DNA from: Reichenbachiella faecimaris
GTDB taxonomy: Bacteria; Bacteroidota; Bacteroidia; Cytophagales; Cyclobacteriaceae
Length of the DNA: 64,000 nt
Direction of reading: 5' to 3'
Assembly (NCBI RefSeq): GCF_900176375.1
Contig: NZ_FWYF01000001.1
Location: 1,746,449 to 1,810,448, forward strand
The position numbers and the translations under genes were made by a program. How positions within the stretch are numbered: position 1 is the first letter of the stretch; every line of letters starts with the position of its first letter. A model generated the notes under the pieces. That model was not told where the DNA came from and made no database searches. It worked only from the letters and a program-made list of their open reading frames with translations. Positions 28,432-36,694 of the stretch are shown here, piece after piece.

Positions 28432-29937
28432 GTGAAAAAAAACCTATCGAAGCACATATCGGGAGCTAGCTTATTTCTTATTGTCTTACTAGTCGCCATT
28501 GGTATCTTTAGTACCATGCGTATTTACAACAGTCACAATTCCATTGATGAGGTCGCGCGCATTGACGTTCCCCTCATTGAAGCAATGACCAATATAGAGA
28601 CACACCAACTTGAGCAATCCATAAACTTTGAAAGAGCAGTAAGATTTGCAGAAGAAATTGGCAAGTACGAACGCGCAGGTGAGAATTTTGCCTTGGCAGA
28701 CAGTATTTTTCGATCCTTGGCCCAACTGGTGGACAAAGAACTAGTGGAAGCTGAAGAGCAGGTAAAAGTCGGCATTTCCGAAGCCACCTCTGACAATCAG
28801 CGTATCATCATGAAAGACCTCCTCAATTCTCTAAAACGAATGGAAAAGGAACACCTCAGCTATGAAAGGGACGCTTTGGCAGTTATAGAATTATTGAAGT
28901 CAAATCAACTAACTGAAGCCATTGATCGCGTAGAAGATGTGGAAGCTGAAGAAGAAAAATTCAACAAACAAGTAGAAACTATACTGATTCAAATAGAAAA
29001 ATACACTGAAACCGTAGTAAACAGCATAGAAATAGATGAGAGAACCACGCTTCGGCTGGTGGTACTATTCACTTGCTTTTTTGTAATGATTGCCATTATC
29101 ATATCTTTTATTTCTAGTAACAAAACTACGATTCCAATCTATCAATTAACGGAAGGAGTAAAACGCGTGAGTAAAGGAGAAACATCTGTACAAGTAAATA
29201 CTCCGTCGTCAGGACTCACGGCAGAGCTTACCACTACCTTCAACGAAATGGTGGTAAAACTTCACGATGCTCAAGAAGAAATAGAGCGCCATATAAATTT
29301 CTCCTATAGTACGGCACATGACCTGAAAGCTCCTATTACCAATCTAATTGGTCTACTCGATCAATTGTTTAAAGATGCGGATGATCACGACCAATTACTG
29401 GATCATGCTAAAGCATCAGCAAAACAAATTCAAACCGTAGTACAGGCACTCAATGAAGTGCATCAACTCAGGGAAAGTTTGGATGCCAAGGCCGAGTTAG
29501 TCTATTTTGATCAGGTACTCATGGAGGTAGAAAAAAGTATCTCCGTCCAAATGGAAACCTCCAAAGTAATTATCACTAAATGGTTCGCCAAATGCTCAAC
29601 CGTAAAATACCCAGAGACTCAGCTAAAAAGCATTTTTTTGAACCTAATTACCAATGCCATTAAATACAGCAGTCCTAATAGATTGCTTGAAATTGAGATT
29701 GAATCTTATAAAGAAAATGATCATACAGTCTTGGAAGTTAGAGACAATGGTGTTGGATTTGATTCCACGGTAAGTGGCACTGAAATCCTTGAACCTTTCA
29801 AGCAACTAGACCCATCAAAAGAAGGAAGCGGTCTCGGTCTTTACTTGATTAAAACAATTATCGACCATCATCACGGACATATAGAGGTAAAAAGCAAACC
29901 TGGAAAAGGTACTATTTTTACTATCTATCTAAACTAA
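28432..29937 (+). CDS. Membrane sensor histidine kinase (orphan)
   Basis: 501 aa starting at GTG. Membrane helix about residues 9-30, then a long helical extracytoplasmic region (about 31-200) resembling the four-helix-bundle sensor of chemoreceptors, a second membrane helix (about 205-225), a HAMP linker, and a HisKA box (AHDLKAPITNLIGLL, His296). The ATPase part has NLITNAIKYS, RDNGVGFD and GSGLGLYLIK. No response regulator is adjacent on this strand, so its partner is unknown. The 216-base gap upstream contains the lysA terminator and a TACGTTTG (28305-28312) matching the -7 consensus. Confidence 0.9.
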   Translation: MKKNLSKHISGASLFLIVLLVAIGIFSTMRIYNSHNSIDEVARIDVPLIEAMTNIETHQLEQSINFERAVRFAEEIGKYERAGENFALADSIFRSLAQLVDKELVEAEEQVKVGISEATSDNQRIIMKDLLNSLKRMEKEHLSYERDALAVIELLKSNQLTEAIDRVEDVEAEEEKFNKQVETILIQIEKYTETVVNSIEIDERTTLRLVVLFTCFFVMIAIIISFISSNKTTIPIYQLTEGVKRVSKGETSVQVNTPSSGLTAELTTTFNEMVVKLHDAQEEIERHINFSYSTAHDLKAPITNLIGLLDQLFKDADDHDQLLDHAKASAKQIQTVVQALNEVHQLRESLDAKAELVYFDQVLMEVEKSISVQMETSKVIITKWFAKCSTVKYPETQLKSIFLNLITNAIKYSSPNRLLEIEIESYKENDHTVLEVRDNGVGFDSTVSGTEILEPFKQLDPSKEGSGLGLYLIKTIIDHHHGHIEVKSKPGKGTIFTIYLN

Positions 29938-30044
29938 AGTACCAATCCTTTCGCTTTTTATAAAAAAATCAATGAATACCCAGCCTCAGTAGATGATGTC
30001 CCATATTTGCACTCTTTTTATTATCCACTAATTCTATCACATCA

Positions 30045-30974
30045 GTGATCAAACTTTCCAAGATTTCCAAAACATACGACAATGGCGTTGAAGCTTTGAG
30101 CCAGGTTTCCTTTGAAATCAAATCAGCGGAAGTGACCTATATCTTAGGTGAGAGTGGTTCTGGTAAAAGCACCTTACTAAAAATTATTGCGGGTCTGGAA
30201 GACGCAATCGACGGTTCTGTTTTTGTGGATGAAGAAGAAATCACAGGTCCATCACATCATTTGGTTCCAGGTTATGACCATCTTGCCTACGTACCTCAGG
30301 ACTTCAAGCTTCAACAGTTTTGGACAGTAAAGGATAATATAGGGAAGAAGATCTCTCATTATCCCTATGAAGACAAAGAAGCTCGAATCAAAATGCTACT
30401 GCAACTCTGTAAGCTAGAAGACTATGCAGATCGCTATCCTCGTGAACTTTCGGGTGGACAGCAACAACGCATTGCCATGGCTGCAGCTGTGGCAGATGAA
30501 CCAGATGTGGTGCTGCTAGATGAACCCTTCAGTAATTTGGATTTACCCATGAAAGCTGAAGTGAGGAAAGAAATCATTGGTATGCTGCGTACGTTGGGGA
30601 TAACAGTACTTCTGGTGAGCCATGATCCAGCAGAGGCCTTGGCTGTTGCTGATCAAATCATTATTCTCAATCAGGGCAAACTGGAGCAGCAGGGCAACCC
30701 TGTGAATGTGTATCGAAATCCAAAATCCCTATATGCCGCAAAATTTCTAGGGCCTATCAATGAAATGACGTTTGAGAAGAAAAAAGTTTTCATACGTCCA
30801 GAGCATTTAATCATTGATCCAAAAGGAAAATTTAAAGCCACTGTAGAAGAGTGCATCTTTATGGGGATGCATTATCATACCTACTTGCTGGTAGAACAAA
30901 ACCCCAATCCAATACTGTGCTATACCAAAGTCGAACTAAAAAAGAGCACGACAGTTCAATTCAGTATCAAATAA
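30045..30974 (+). CDS. Stand-alone ABC transporter ATP-binding protein
   Basis: 309 aa from GTG 30045. The ATPase core is complete: Walker A GESGSGKST, Q-loop PQDF, signature LSGGQQQR, Walker B VVLLDEP, H-loop VSHD. After about residue 230 comes an extra domain (FIRPEHLIIDPKG) like the TOBE part of PotA/MalK/CysA-type importer ATPases. No permease or binding protein is nearby, so the substrate is unknown. Its last 8 bases overlap the last bases of the convergent response regulator gene. Confidence 0.88.
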   Translation: MIKLSKISKTYDNGVEALSQVSFEIKSAEVTYILGESGSGKSTLLKIIAGLEDAIDGSVFVDEEEITGPSHHLVPGYDHLAYVPQDFKLQQFWTVKDNIGKKISHYPYEDKEARIKMLLQLCKLEDYADRYPRELSGGQQQRIAMAAAVADEPDVVLLDEPFSNLDLPMKAEVRKEIIGMLRTLGITVLLVSHDPAEALAVADQIIILNQGKLEQQGNPVNVYRNPKSLYAAKFLGPINEMTFEKKKVFIRPEHLIIDPKGKFKATVEECIFMGMHYHTYLLVEQNPNPILCYTKVELKKSTTVQFSIK

Positions 30975-31599
30975 TCTGCTTCTCCATGGCCAGACGGATC
31001 AACTCGGCTGAGGTTTTCACTTTGAGTTTGTGCATGATATTTCTGCGGTGTGTTTTTACCGTATGCTCACTGATAAACAATTGATTGGCTATGGCTTTGC
31101 TATTCGAGCCATCAGCCAAGCATTTTATGATTTCCTTTTCGCGCTCTGAAAGCTCATCCATTCCCGTTTTTGTATGGCTCTTGCCTCGGAAATAATCAAA
31201 AACCTGCTCATTGATTTTCGGGTGAAAATAGTTTTTTCTTTGACTGGTGAGCTTTATAGCCTCCACCAATTCATCTTTCCCTGCGTCTTTCAAAATATAA
31301 CCTTGCGCACCTTTTTCCAATGCCCCTTTGATTTTTTTCATAGACTGATGCATCGTGAGCATGAGTGTAGGGATATCTAAACCTTTACCTTTTAGCAATT
31401 CCATGGTTGCAATCCCGTCTATGATCGGCATGTCAATATCCATCAAAATCACATCTACTGCTGTTGCTTCAAGAATCCCAGCTACTTGATGTCCGTTTTT
31501 GGTATGACTGACCACCTCTATCCCATCCTCTGGTCGGAACATGGACTTTACCCCTTCTGCAAAAAGGTCATGGTCTTCAACTATGAGCACTTTTATCAT
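30967..31599 (-). CDS. NarL/FixJ-family response regulator
   Basis: 210 aa. Receiver domain with acidic pair ED (residues 8-9), phospho-acceptor Asp54 (LMDIDMP) and Lys in ILKDAG; C-terminal LuxR-type HTH (LSEREKEIIKCLADG, FISEHTVKTHRRNIMHKL). Its ATG overlaps the stop of the kinase gene by four bases (ATGA), so kinase and regulator form one pair. NarL-type regulators bind heptamers arranged as 7-2-7 inverted repeats, and such sites occur in the neighbouring cluster at 34028, 34208 and 36488. Confidence 0.95.
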   Translation of the reverse strand: MIKVLIVEDHDLFAEGVKSMFRPEDGIEVVSHTKNGHQVAGILEATAVDVILMDIDMPIIDGIATMELLKGKGLDIPTLMLTMHQSMKKIKGALEKGAQGYILKDAGKDELVEAIKLTSQRKNYFHPKINEQVFDYFRGKSHTKTGMDELSEREKEIIKCLADGSNSKAIANQLFISEHTVKTHRRNIMHKLKVKTSAELIRLAMEKQII

Positions 31600-33443
31600 A
31601 ATTCTGTTAGATCTGGTTGTGTGGCAAAAGGCAAATCAATATTGACAGTCGTGCCGCTTTGCCGATTAGTATCAAATGTAATATCTCCGTCAAAACTTTC
31701 TACCATTTCCCTCAAAGTGCCCAACCCCATGCCATCTGATTCTTTTTCTATCAGCTTCTCGTCAAAGCCTTTTCCATTGTCTTGTACCAAGATATTCACC
31801 AGACTCTCTTCATTGAAGTAAGTTAATGATACCGATAGTTTGGTTGCTTCGGCATGTTTCAGCACGTTGCTCACCAGTTCTTGCACAATGCGATAGATGA
31901 TAATTTCATTTTCTGAAGTCAACTGATAATCTCCCATAGCTGCAGCAAACTCGACTTTCAATCCTCCTGACTGCTGCAAGTGATCTGTCAGCTCCTTGAG
32001 TGCTGGCACCAAACCAAAATTCTCAGATATGCCCATATTGAGTGAATGGGACATCGTACGGATATCCGAGCAGGCTTGGTCTACCAGCGTAGTCATGGTT
32101 TTGTGCCTTTCTGACTTCAAATCGTCCATTCCGTTCAGGTTCACTTTGAGTGTGGCCAGCAAACTGCCAAAATGATTGTGCAGTTCTTTCGCTAGTCTTC
32201 TTCTTTCATTGTCTCGACCTTTGACCATGGCTTGTAGCGCTTTGGTTTCTTGTGAACCCAATAGGTCTTTGATTCTGTCATTTTGTTGTTTTTGCTCAGC
32301 CTTTGCCATTAATTTGGTGGTCATAAATCGCTGTCTAAAGTACAAAAGTATGACAATAGCCATAATCAACAATCCCACAGCTATAGCAATATAAGTCCAC
32401 TGCAGGGCTTCGCGTTCTTCGAGTAGGTCAATTTCCTTTTCCCTAAGATTCACCTCAAACTCCGTCCGCATATCGGCCATTTTTTTGGTTTGCTCGGTAT
32501 TTTCGATACTGTCTTTGTAGGCGAGGTATTGGGTCTGGTATTCCAAGGCTTTTTTATAGTCATCTTGTCTTTTGTACAGATCAGCTAGTAGTAATGAGGC
32601 ATCTCGAATCTGCTCCTTCAGCCCTAGTGCCTCTCCCATTTGGATGGCCATTTCTGTATGCCAAATGGTCTTAGGTATATTGTCTTGTTCTAGATAAATA
32701 CTCCCTAGCTGATTGTGATAATCTGCCATACCATACTGATCGCCCAGAGGTTCAAGCATTTCTACGGCCACTAATAAATCCTTCTCTGCTTTAGTATAAT
32801 CTCCTTGCTTCCAATAAACTAAGGCTCGATTACCTATCGTGTATGCTTTTCCTATTTCAAGCCCGATCTCCTCGAAAATGGGCTCAGCTTCATTGTATAA
32901 TAACAAAGCTGAGTCCAGATAATTTAGGGTGTAGTAACTGTAGCCTGTGTTTAGCAGATTTATAGCAAGTGGTTGCTTTTCACCATGCCTTCTTCCAGCT
33001 TCTATAGCTTTTTTCTCATAAACCAAAGCATTCCTAATATCATCATTTGATGTGTAAGTATTTGCAATCTCTAAAAAAGCCTTTTCCTTATAACTTTCAT
33101 TATTTATATCAATCGCCAATTGAGCTCCAACAAAAAGGCTCTCAAAGGATTTTTTTAACTTACCCTTTAACCTATAAGCCACGCCTTTGGACAGATGTGC
33201 AGTTATTATATAGACTGGTTCATTAGTCTTTCCAGCCAATTTTAACAACTTATCAGCATATAATAGTTTGTCATCAGGCGCTGAAGAAGCTCTAACTAAT
33301 TCACTAAGAATTGATAATTTAATAGAGTCGTTACTTACTTTATCTTCAGAGAGAAATAGCTTCAGACTGTCAGCCCTAGACTGATCTTGTCCATAACTCT
33401 GAAAAATAATAAGCATCAAAAAAATCAATACAACTTTACTCAC
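31596..33443 (-). CDS. TPR-containing sensor kinase, HisKA_3 type, partner of the NarL-type regulator
   Basis: 615 aa from GTG 33443, which has AGGAG nine bases upstream and gives a clean signal peptide (SKVVLIFLMLIIFQSYGQ). The frame extends upstream for 40 codons, but these overlap the preceding gene and would spoil the signal. About six TPR-like repeats (about residues 70-340) lie in the periplasm, then one membrane helix (WTYIAIAVGLLIMAIVILLYF), a coiled coil, and the HisKA_3 box LAKELHNHFGSLLATLK (His422) with ATPase motifs DNGKGFD and GMGLGTL. It should phosphorylate the regulator encoded next. The operon is next to the accessory cluster that I propose it controls. Confidence 0.92.
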   Translation of the reverse strand: MSKVVLIFLMLIIFQSYGQDQSRADSLKLFLSEDKVSNDSIKLSILSELVRASSAPDDKLLYADKLLKLAGKTNEPVYIITAHLSKGVAYRLKGKLKKSFESLFVGAQLAIDINNESYKEKAFLEIANTYTSNDDIRNALVYEKKAIEAGRRHGEKQPLAINLLNTGYSYYTLNYLDSALLLYNEAEPIFEEIGLEIGKAYTIGNRALVYWKQGDYTKAEKDLLVAVEMLEPLGDQYGMADYHNQLGSIYLEQDNIPKTIWHTEMAIQMGEALGLKEQIRDASLLLADLYKRQDDYKKALEYQTQYLAYKDSIENTEQTKKMADMRTEFEVNLREKEIDLLEEREALQWTYIAIAVGLLIMAIVILLYFRQRFMTTKLMAKAEQKQQNDRIKDLLGSQETKALQAMVKGRDNERRRLAKELHNHFGSLLATLKVNLNGMDDLKSERHKTMTTLVDQACSDIRTMSHSLNMGISENFGLVPALKELTDHLQQSGGLKVEFAAAMGDYQLTSENEIIIYRIVQELVSNVLKHAEATKLSVSLTYFNEESLVNILVQDNGKGFDEKLIEKESDGMGLGTLREMVESFDGDITFDTNRQSGTTVNIDLPFATQPDLTEL

Positions 33444-33477
33444 TATATTGCTCCTGCTATTTTTAAAGTTAACAATT

Positions 33478-33954
33478 TCAACCACCTCCTCCAGGCTGGT
33501 CTGCCTGTAGCTTAGGATCCGTCTTGCAGTGATACACCAAATTCTCTCCTGTAGATTCATCAAAATAGATGAAATAGCAGTGCAATTTAAAATCCTCTGT
33601 ATCTCCTTTTTTTACATCTGGGTTTACGTCTACAGTCAAGATATTGGCGGGTACTAATGCCCCTCCCTTATTTGGGGTACTTGGCGCTATGATCCCTTCA
33701 TCTTCATTGATGAATCTGGTAAGCCAATACCTGCCATCACTGTGGCCTTTGGAATCGCTCAATGTAAAAGTGATTTGCTTGGTCGTGGTGGGCACTTCAA
33801 TATATCCTTCGCTATTGGTTGGCAAGAATTGAAAAAACGTTTCCGCTCCGTTGACAAGGTCGATCATTTCGCCATTTGGATTTGGGTATTTAGAAACAAT
33901 GTTTTCAACATTCAAATACACTGCTACATGCAATGTGTTTTCGGTTTGACTCAT
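33478..33954 (-). CDS. AidA/PixA-like inclusion-body family protein (tentative)
   Basis: 158 aa, no signal peptide, no Cys pair, Gly-rich end. VYLNVENIVSKYPNPN near the start and the C-terminal FKLHCYFIYFDESTG followed by CKTDPKLQ resemble, loosely, the D-T-x-x-I-x-x-x-YPNPS start and the Y-x-F-x-F-x-I-x-D ending of the AidA/PixA family of quorum- or phase-regulated cytoplasmic inclusion proteins. The match is weak and by eye. It lies just upstream of the two-component operon on the same strand, and its own upstream region has a -7 box with a NarL-type inverted repeat placed where an activator would sit. Confidence 0.5.
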   Translation of the reverse strand: MSQTENTLHVAVYLNVENIVSKYPNPNGEMIDLVNGAETFFQFLPTNSEGYIEVPTTTKQITFTLSDSKGHSDGRYWLTRFINEDEGIIAPSTPNKGGALVPANILTVDVNPDVKKGDTEDFKLHCYFIYFDESTGENLVYHCKTDPKLQADQPGGGG

Positions 33955-33997
33955 GGCTATTTGGTTTATTGTTAAAAGTTACATAATAATTATATCT

Positions 33998-34005
33998 CAA
34001 AAGTA
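33998..34005 (-). promoter_or_regulatory. Candidate -7 box of the AidA/PixA-like gene
   Basis: TACTTTTG on the minus strand matches TAnnTTTG. There is no TTTG at the -33 position; instead the inverted repeat at 34028-34043 would be centred about 44 bases upstream of the start site, as for an activator-dependent promoter. Confidence 0.4.
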
Positions 34006-34027
34006 GCTAGCACTTCTAATCATCTGA

Positions 34028-34060
34028 TACCCCAAAAGAGGTATTGAAATAAATACCTCT
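34028..34060. promoter_or_regulatory. Candidate NarL-type operator: 7-2-7 inverted repeat plus half-site
   Basis: TACCCCA-AA-AGAGGTA (34028-34043) is an inverted repeat of heptamers with a 2-base centre; after 10 bases comes a further heptamer TACCTCT (34054-34060). The same 16-mer with the same 10-base offset to a second heptamer recurs at 36488-36520. The spacing fits NarL/FixJ regulators, one of which is encoded 3 kb away. Confidence 0.5.
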
Positions 34061-34207
34061 AATAGGAGCTTCTGAAATTAGATGGAAGATTTTATTCGCG
34101 CAAGTGATCTCAGATATTAAACTATCAGATAAGCTTAACTCTAAACTAAATCCAATCCAATATTAAAAATGCACTACTGTCAACGGGTAGTTACCTTCTT
34201 TTATATA

Positions 34208-34232
34208 CCCCTTTGGTGGTATATACCACAAT
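34208..34232. promoter_or_regulatory. Candidate NarL-type operator upstream of the GH72-like gene
   Basis: TACCCCT-TT-GGTGGTA (34208-34223) is again a 7-2-7 arrangement; TACCACA follows at 34226-34232. It lies about 130 bases upstream of the GH72-like start. Confidence 0.45.
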
Positions 34233-34286
34233 CCCTATTCAGACGTATAGAATCACGAATCATTCAATCCAATTTTGAATTACCCT

Positions 34287-34302
34287 AACCCAAAAAGGGG
34301 TA
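34287..34302. promoter_or_regulatory. Possible degenerate NarL-type operator
   Basis: AACCCAA-AA-AGGGGTA keeps one good heptamer (TACCCCT on the reverse strand) and a poor one; another heptamer TACCCTA is at 34281-34287. It directly abuts the conserved 33-base block at 34304. Confidence 0.35.
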
Positions 34303-34303
34303 T

Positions 34304-34336
34304 GGCGGATTCTGAAAAGCCCAAATAGAGTAGGAA
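34304..34336 (+). repeat. Shared 33-base upstream block, copy 1
   Basis: A 33-base block starting GGCGGA and ending TAGAGTAGGAA, 19 bases before the GH72-like ATG. It differs at only two positions from the block at 36006-36038 upstream of the 97-aa gene. It may be a core promoter (TAGAGTAG as a poor -7 box) or a 5' leader element. Confidence 0.75.
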
Positions 34337-34355
34337 TAAATAAATCAATGCAATC

Positions 34356-35789
34356 ATGTCAACCAATACATCATCCACTTCTATAAGTGAAATTTCAGTC
34401 AGTGGGAAAGCATTTGTAGACGCCACAGGCAACCGCTTCATGGTCAGAGGCATAGCCTTGTCTACTTCTATGGCCATGAATGGCACCAATGATCTCCTTG
34501 CTGATACCAACTATGACTACATCAAAAACATTATCCTACCTCATCTCACTTATTTGGGAGTCAACACCGTTCGCGTCTATCAGGTAGATCATACACTAAA
34601 TCATAACAAAGTCATGAATTTGCTTTCAGACAGCAATATTTACGTGATGGTTGGCCTGGTTACACTTAGCATTTCAGTAGACCGCATAAACCCAAAATAC
34701 ACACTAGACCTATACAACAGAATCACTTCAGTGGCTCAGGAATTTTGTGCCTTCTCAAATACGTTCGCTTTTTCTGTTGGAAACGAAGTGGTTTTTCCTG
34801 GTGAGATTTATACAGCCATGGGGAATAATGCTAAGGCAGCTAACGATACAATTAAAAAAGATGCAGCTGTGATCAAATCTATGATCAGAGATCTTAAAGG
34901 ATATATGAATACCAAAAGTCTCAGAGCCGTTCCTGTGGGAGTAGCCATGCAAGATGGCCCTGCCTCTACGCTCAAGGCATGGGGAGGCATTGGCACAGAT
35001 GTGGTAGCGCAATATTATGCAGCTGGAAACTCAGCCGAAAGAGCTGATTATATCGGCATCAACACCTATAGGTACGTAAATCCTTCCACTGGTCATGGCC
35101 CACTCAACGCCTATGATGGTCTGGCATCAGAGGTTACTTCCCTACCCATACCTGTATTTCTTACCGAATCTGGGGGACTCAATATTCCCGCTGATAGTCA
35201 GGCTCCTGACTCTACCCGTGATTGGGCGATAGTAACTCAAGTATTCAACAATCCTACTTTGTACCAACAGCTTTCTGGACAAGTAGCTTTCGAGTTTTTT
35301 GAAAAGGAAGGTTTTCATGGATTATTCGCACAAAACGCAGATCCTTCTAAAACCCTCATTGAATTTACTTATGGGCAATACAATGGTGGCTATAAGCAAC
35401 TGGCTGCACAATTCCAGACAGCTAGCAGAATCAGTGTGCCTGCTGCAGGTACAACTCCCAGTCCTTCAACTGCACCAGCCAAATGCAATCCTCCTTTATT
35501 ACCCTGTCCAGCACCAAACATCAAATTAAGTATTGAAAATTATGCACCTAAGGTGTTGAAAGTGGTTCAAAATACCGTTGTCATTGGAACGTTACCTGAA
35601 GGATCAGCCAATTCACCTTCTACTACACCCATAACCGCATCCAACGACTGGCCACTTCTCATCCAAGACGAAGTAAGTCCTTCAAACTGGGAGCCTGTAT
35701 GTCAAGTATCTGCCGATAAGTTGAAGGACGGGAAGGTCATAAAGAATAATGTAAGCTGGGGTAGCGGCGTAGCTTGCCCTATTAACTAA
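34356..35789 (+). CDS. GH72-like beta-1,3-glucanosyltransferase-type glycosidase
   Basis: 477 aa. The order of motifs matches fungal GH72 enzymes (Gas/Gel): GKAFVDATGNRFMVRGIA, LGVNTVRVYQVD, NHNKVMNLLSDSNIYVMVG, FSVGNEV with the acid/base Glu144, RAVPVGVAMQD, ADYIGINTYRY, and PVFLTESGG with the nucleophile Glu271. These enzymes cut and rejoin beta-1,3-glucan chains. No signal peptide, GPI signal or lipobox is seen: the protein begins with a Ser/Thr-rich stretch, so it is cytoplasmic or leaves the cell by another route. A Pro/Ser linker (about residues 365-385) leads to a C-terminal domain of about 90 residues with four Cys. GH72 is mostly known from fungi, so horizontal acquisition is possible. 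A strong terminator follows. Fold assignment is firm; activity is not proven. Confidence 0.8.
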   Translation: MSTNTSSTSISEISVSGKAFVDATGNRFMVRGIALSTSMAMNGTNDLLADTNYDYIKNIILPHLTYLGVNTVRVYQVDHTLNHNKVMNLLSDSNIYVMVGLVTLSISVDRINPKYTLDLYNRITSVAQEFCAFSNTFAFSVGNEVVFPGEIYTAMGNNAKAANDTIKKDAAVIKSMIRDLKGYMNTKSLRAVPVGVAMQDGPASTLKAWGGIGTDVVAQYYAAGNSAERADYIGINTYRYVNPSTGHGPLNAYDGLASEVTSLPIPVFLTESGGLNIPADSQAPDSTRDWAIVTQVFNNPTLYQQLSGQVAFEFFEKEGFHGLFAQNADPSKTLIEFTYGQYNGGYKQLAAQFQTASRISVPAAGTTPSPSTAPAKCNPPLLPCPAPNIKLSIENYAPKVLKVVQNTVVIGTLPEGSANSPSTTPITASNDWPLLIQDEVSPSNWEPVCQVSADKLKDGKVIKNNVSWGSGVACPIN

Positions 35790-35845
35790 TTCTTTCCTTT
35801 TCAGTATTATTATGCCTTAGATAAAATTTTTTAATGCGTACATCT

Positions 35846-35882
35846 AAACGCCCCGTTGAGTCAAGCTCAACGGGGCGTTTTT
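35846..35882 (+). terminator. Rho-independent terminator after the GH72-like gene
   Basis: A perfect 15-bp stem (AAACGCCCCGTTGAG with its complement, loop TCAAG) followed by T residues. The GH72-like gene is therefore probably monocistronic. A lone heptamer TACCCCC follows at 35890-35896. Confidence 0.92.
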
Positions 35883-36005
35883 GCTTTAATACCCCCTTTT
35901 TTCAAAATCTACCACTAATGGGGCATGTTCATGAATGCCACTTTCATCTGACTGATTCAATCAGGATTTCATAGAATTTTGACTTGTCTAAACATAAAAA
36001 GACAA

Positions 36006-36038
36006 GGCGGAATCTGAAAAGCCTAAATAGAGTAGGAA
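36006..36038 (+). repeat. Shared 33-base upstream block, copy 2
   Basis: 31 of 33 bases are identical to the block at 34304-34336; it lies 21 bases before the ATG of the 97-aa gene. A small stem (CTTGTCT at 35983 with AGACAAG at 36000-36006) precedes it, in the place where copy 1 has a heptamer repeat. Confidence 0.75.
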
Positions 36039-36059
36039 CCATAATAAATCTTTAAAATT

Positions 36060-36353
36060 ATGTCAACAATAACTGAATCAAGCATTCCAGAATCCATGGA
36101 AGCAGCAACAGCTTTAGCAACTGCAGATGCTGGTGTCAAGTATGTAACTGGAAAAATATCATTGGTTTCCACTCAACAGGGACTCAATGTAATTGGAGTT
36201 GCTGGTGGGAAGAATCCTGGACAGTATGTCATTAAATCCAACGTAGCTGGTGGCTTAGAAGCTGCTTTGGCTGGACTAACCAACAAAGCCAATTTTTGGG
36301 GGACATTGGACTCGAACAACCAACTAAACACGTTCGCTGTTTACTCCAACTAG
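36060..36353 (+). CDS. 97-aa protein of unknown function
   Basis: A small soluble protein, no signal peptide, no Cys. It starts MSTITESS, like the MST starts of the GH72-like and tail-collar genes nearby. The body is rich in Ala and Gly with alternating strands (GKISLVSTQQGLNVIGVAGG, FWGTLDSNNQLNTFAVYSN). I do not recognise a family. Evidence that it is real: the conserved upstream block it shares with the GH72-like gene, an ordinary codon pattern, and its own terminator 30 bases after the stop. That shared control suggests it works together with the GH72-like protein. Confidence 0.7.
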   Translation: MSTITESSIPESMEAATALATADAGVKYVTGKISLVSTQQGLNVIGVAGGKNPGQYVIKSNVAGGLEAALAGLTNKANFWGTLDSNNQLNTFAVYSN

Positions 36354-36381
36354 TCTCCTACTGATCTAACTATCTTATAAC

Positions 36382-36426
36382 AAATGCTTGGTTCCTAAAT
36401 TTATTAAGAGCCAGGCATTTTTATTT
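36382..36426 (+). terminator. Rho-independent terminator after the 97-aa gene
   Basis: Stem AAATGCTTGGTTC paired with GAGCCAGGCATTT (G-U pairs allowed), then TTATTT. Confidence 0.8.
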
Positions 36427-36487
36427 ACAACTAAAGATGATCCCCTAATTGTCTTCCTAGCTTTTCTAGCCACTTTTTTGAGTTTGC

Positions 36488-36520
36488 TACCCCAAAAGAG
36501 GTATCAAATAGAATACCCTT
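36488..36520. promoter_or_regulatory. Candidate NarL-type operator, same layout as at 34028
   Basis: TACCCCA-AA-AGAGGTA (36488-36503) is identical to the 16-mer at 34028-34043, and again a heptamer (TACCCTT, 36514-36520) follows after 10 bases. It lies in the 341-base gap before the T9SS gene, about 175 bases upstream of its ATG. No convincing -7 box was found between. Confidence 0.5.
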
Positions 36521-36620
36521 CCTGCCTGATAGATTCATTCTCTTCAAATCCGAAGTTTGTTCAGGATTCAATTTTGAAGACTTAGTCCATAGCAACATAC
36601 AGGTGAAGGACAGCAGTAAG

Positions 36621-36640
36621 AGCCTCTTTTAGGGGCTTTT
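36621..36640 (+). terminator. Possible leader terminator/attenuator
   Basis: AGCCTC-TTTTA-GGGGCT followed by TTTT, 55 bases upstream of the next ATG. It could end transcripts from upstream or attenuate the T9SS gene. Confidence 0.5.
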
Positions 36641-36694
36641 ACTCATCCTCCAAAGTCCGAAAAATTTATCTGATGAACCAAACATTATTAAATC

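Noticed and set aside
33444-33563. Extended N-terminus of the TPR kinase up to the ATG at 33563
   Set aside because: It would overlap the upstream gene and bury the signal peptide; GTG 33443 has an AGGAG at a proper distance.
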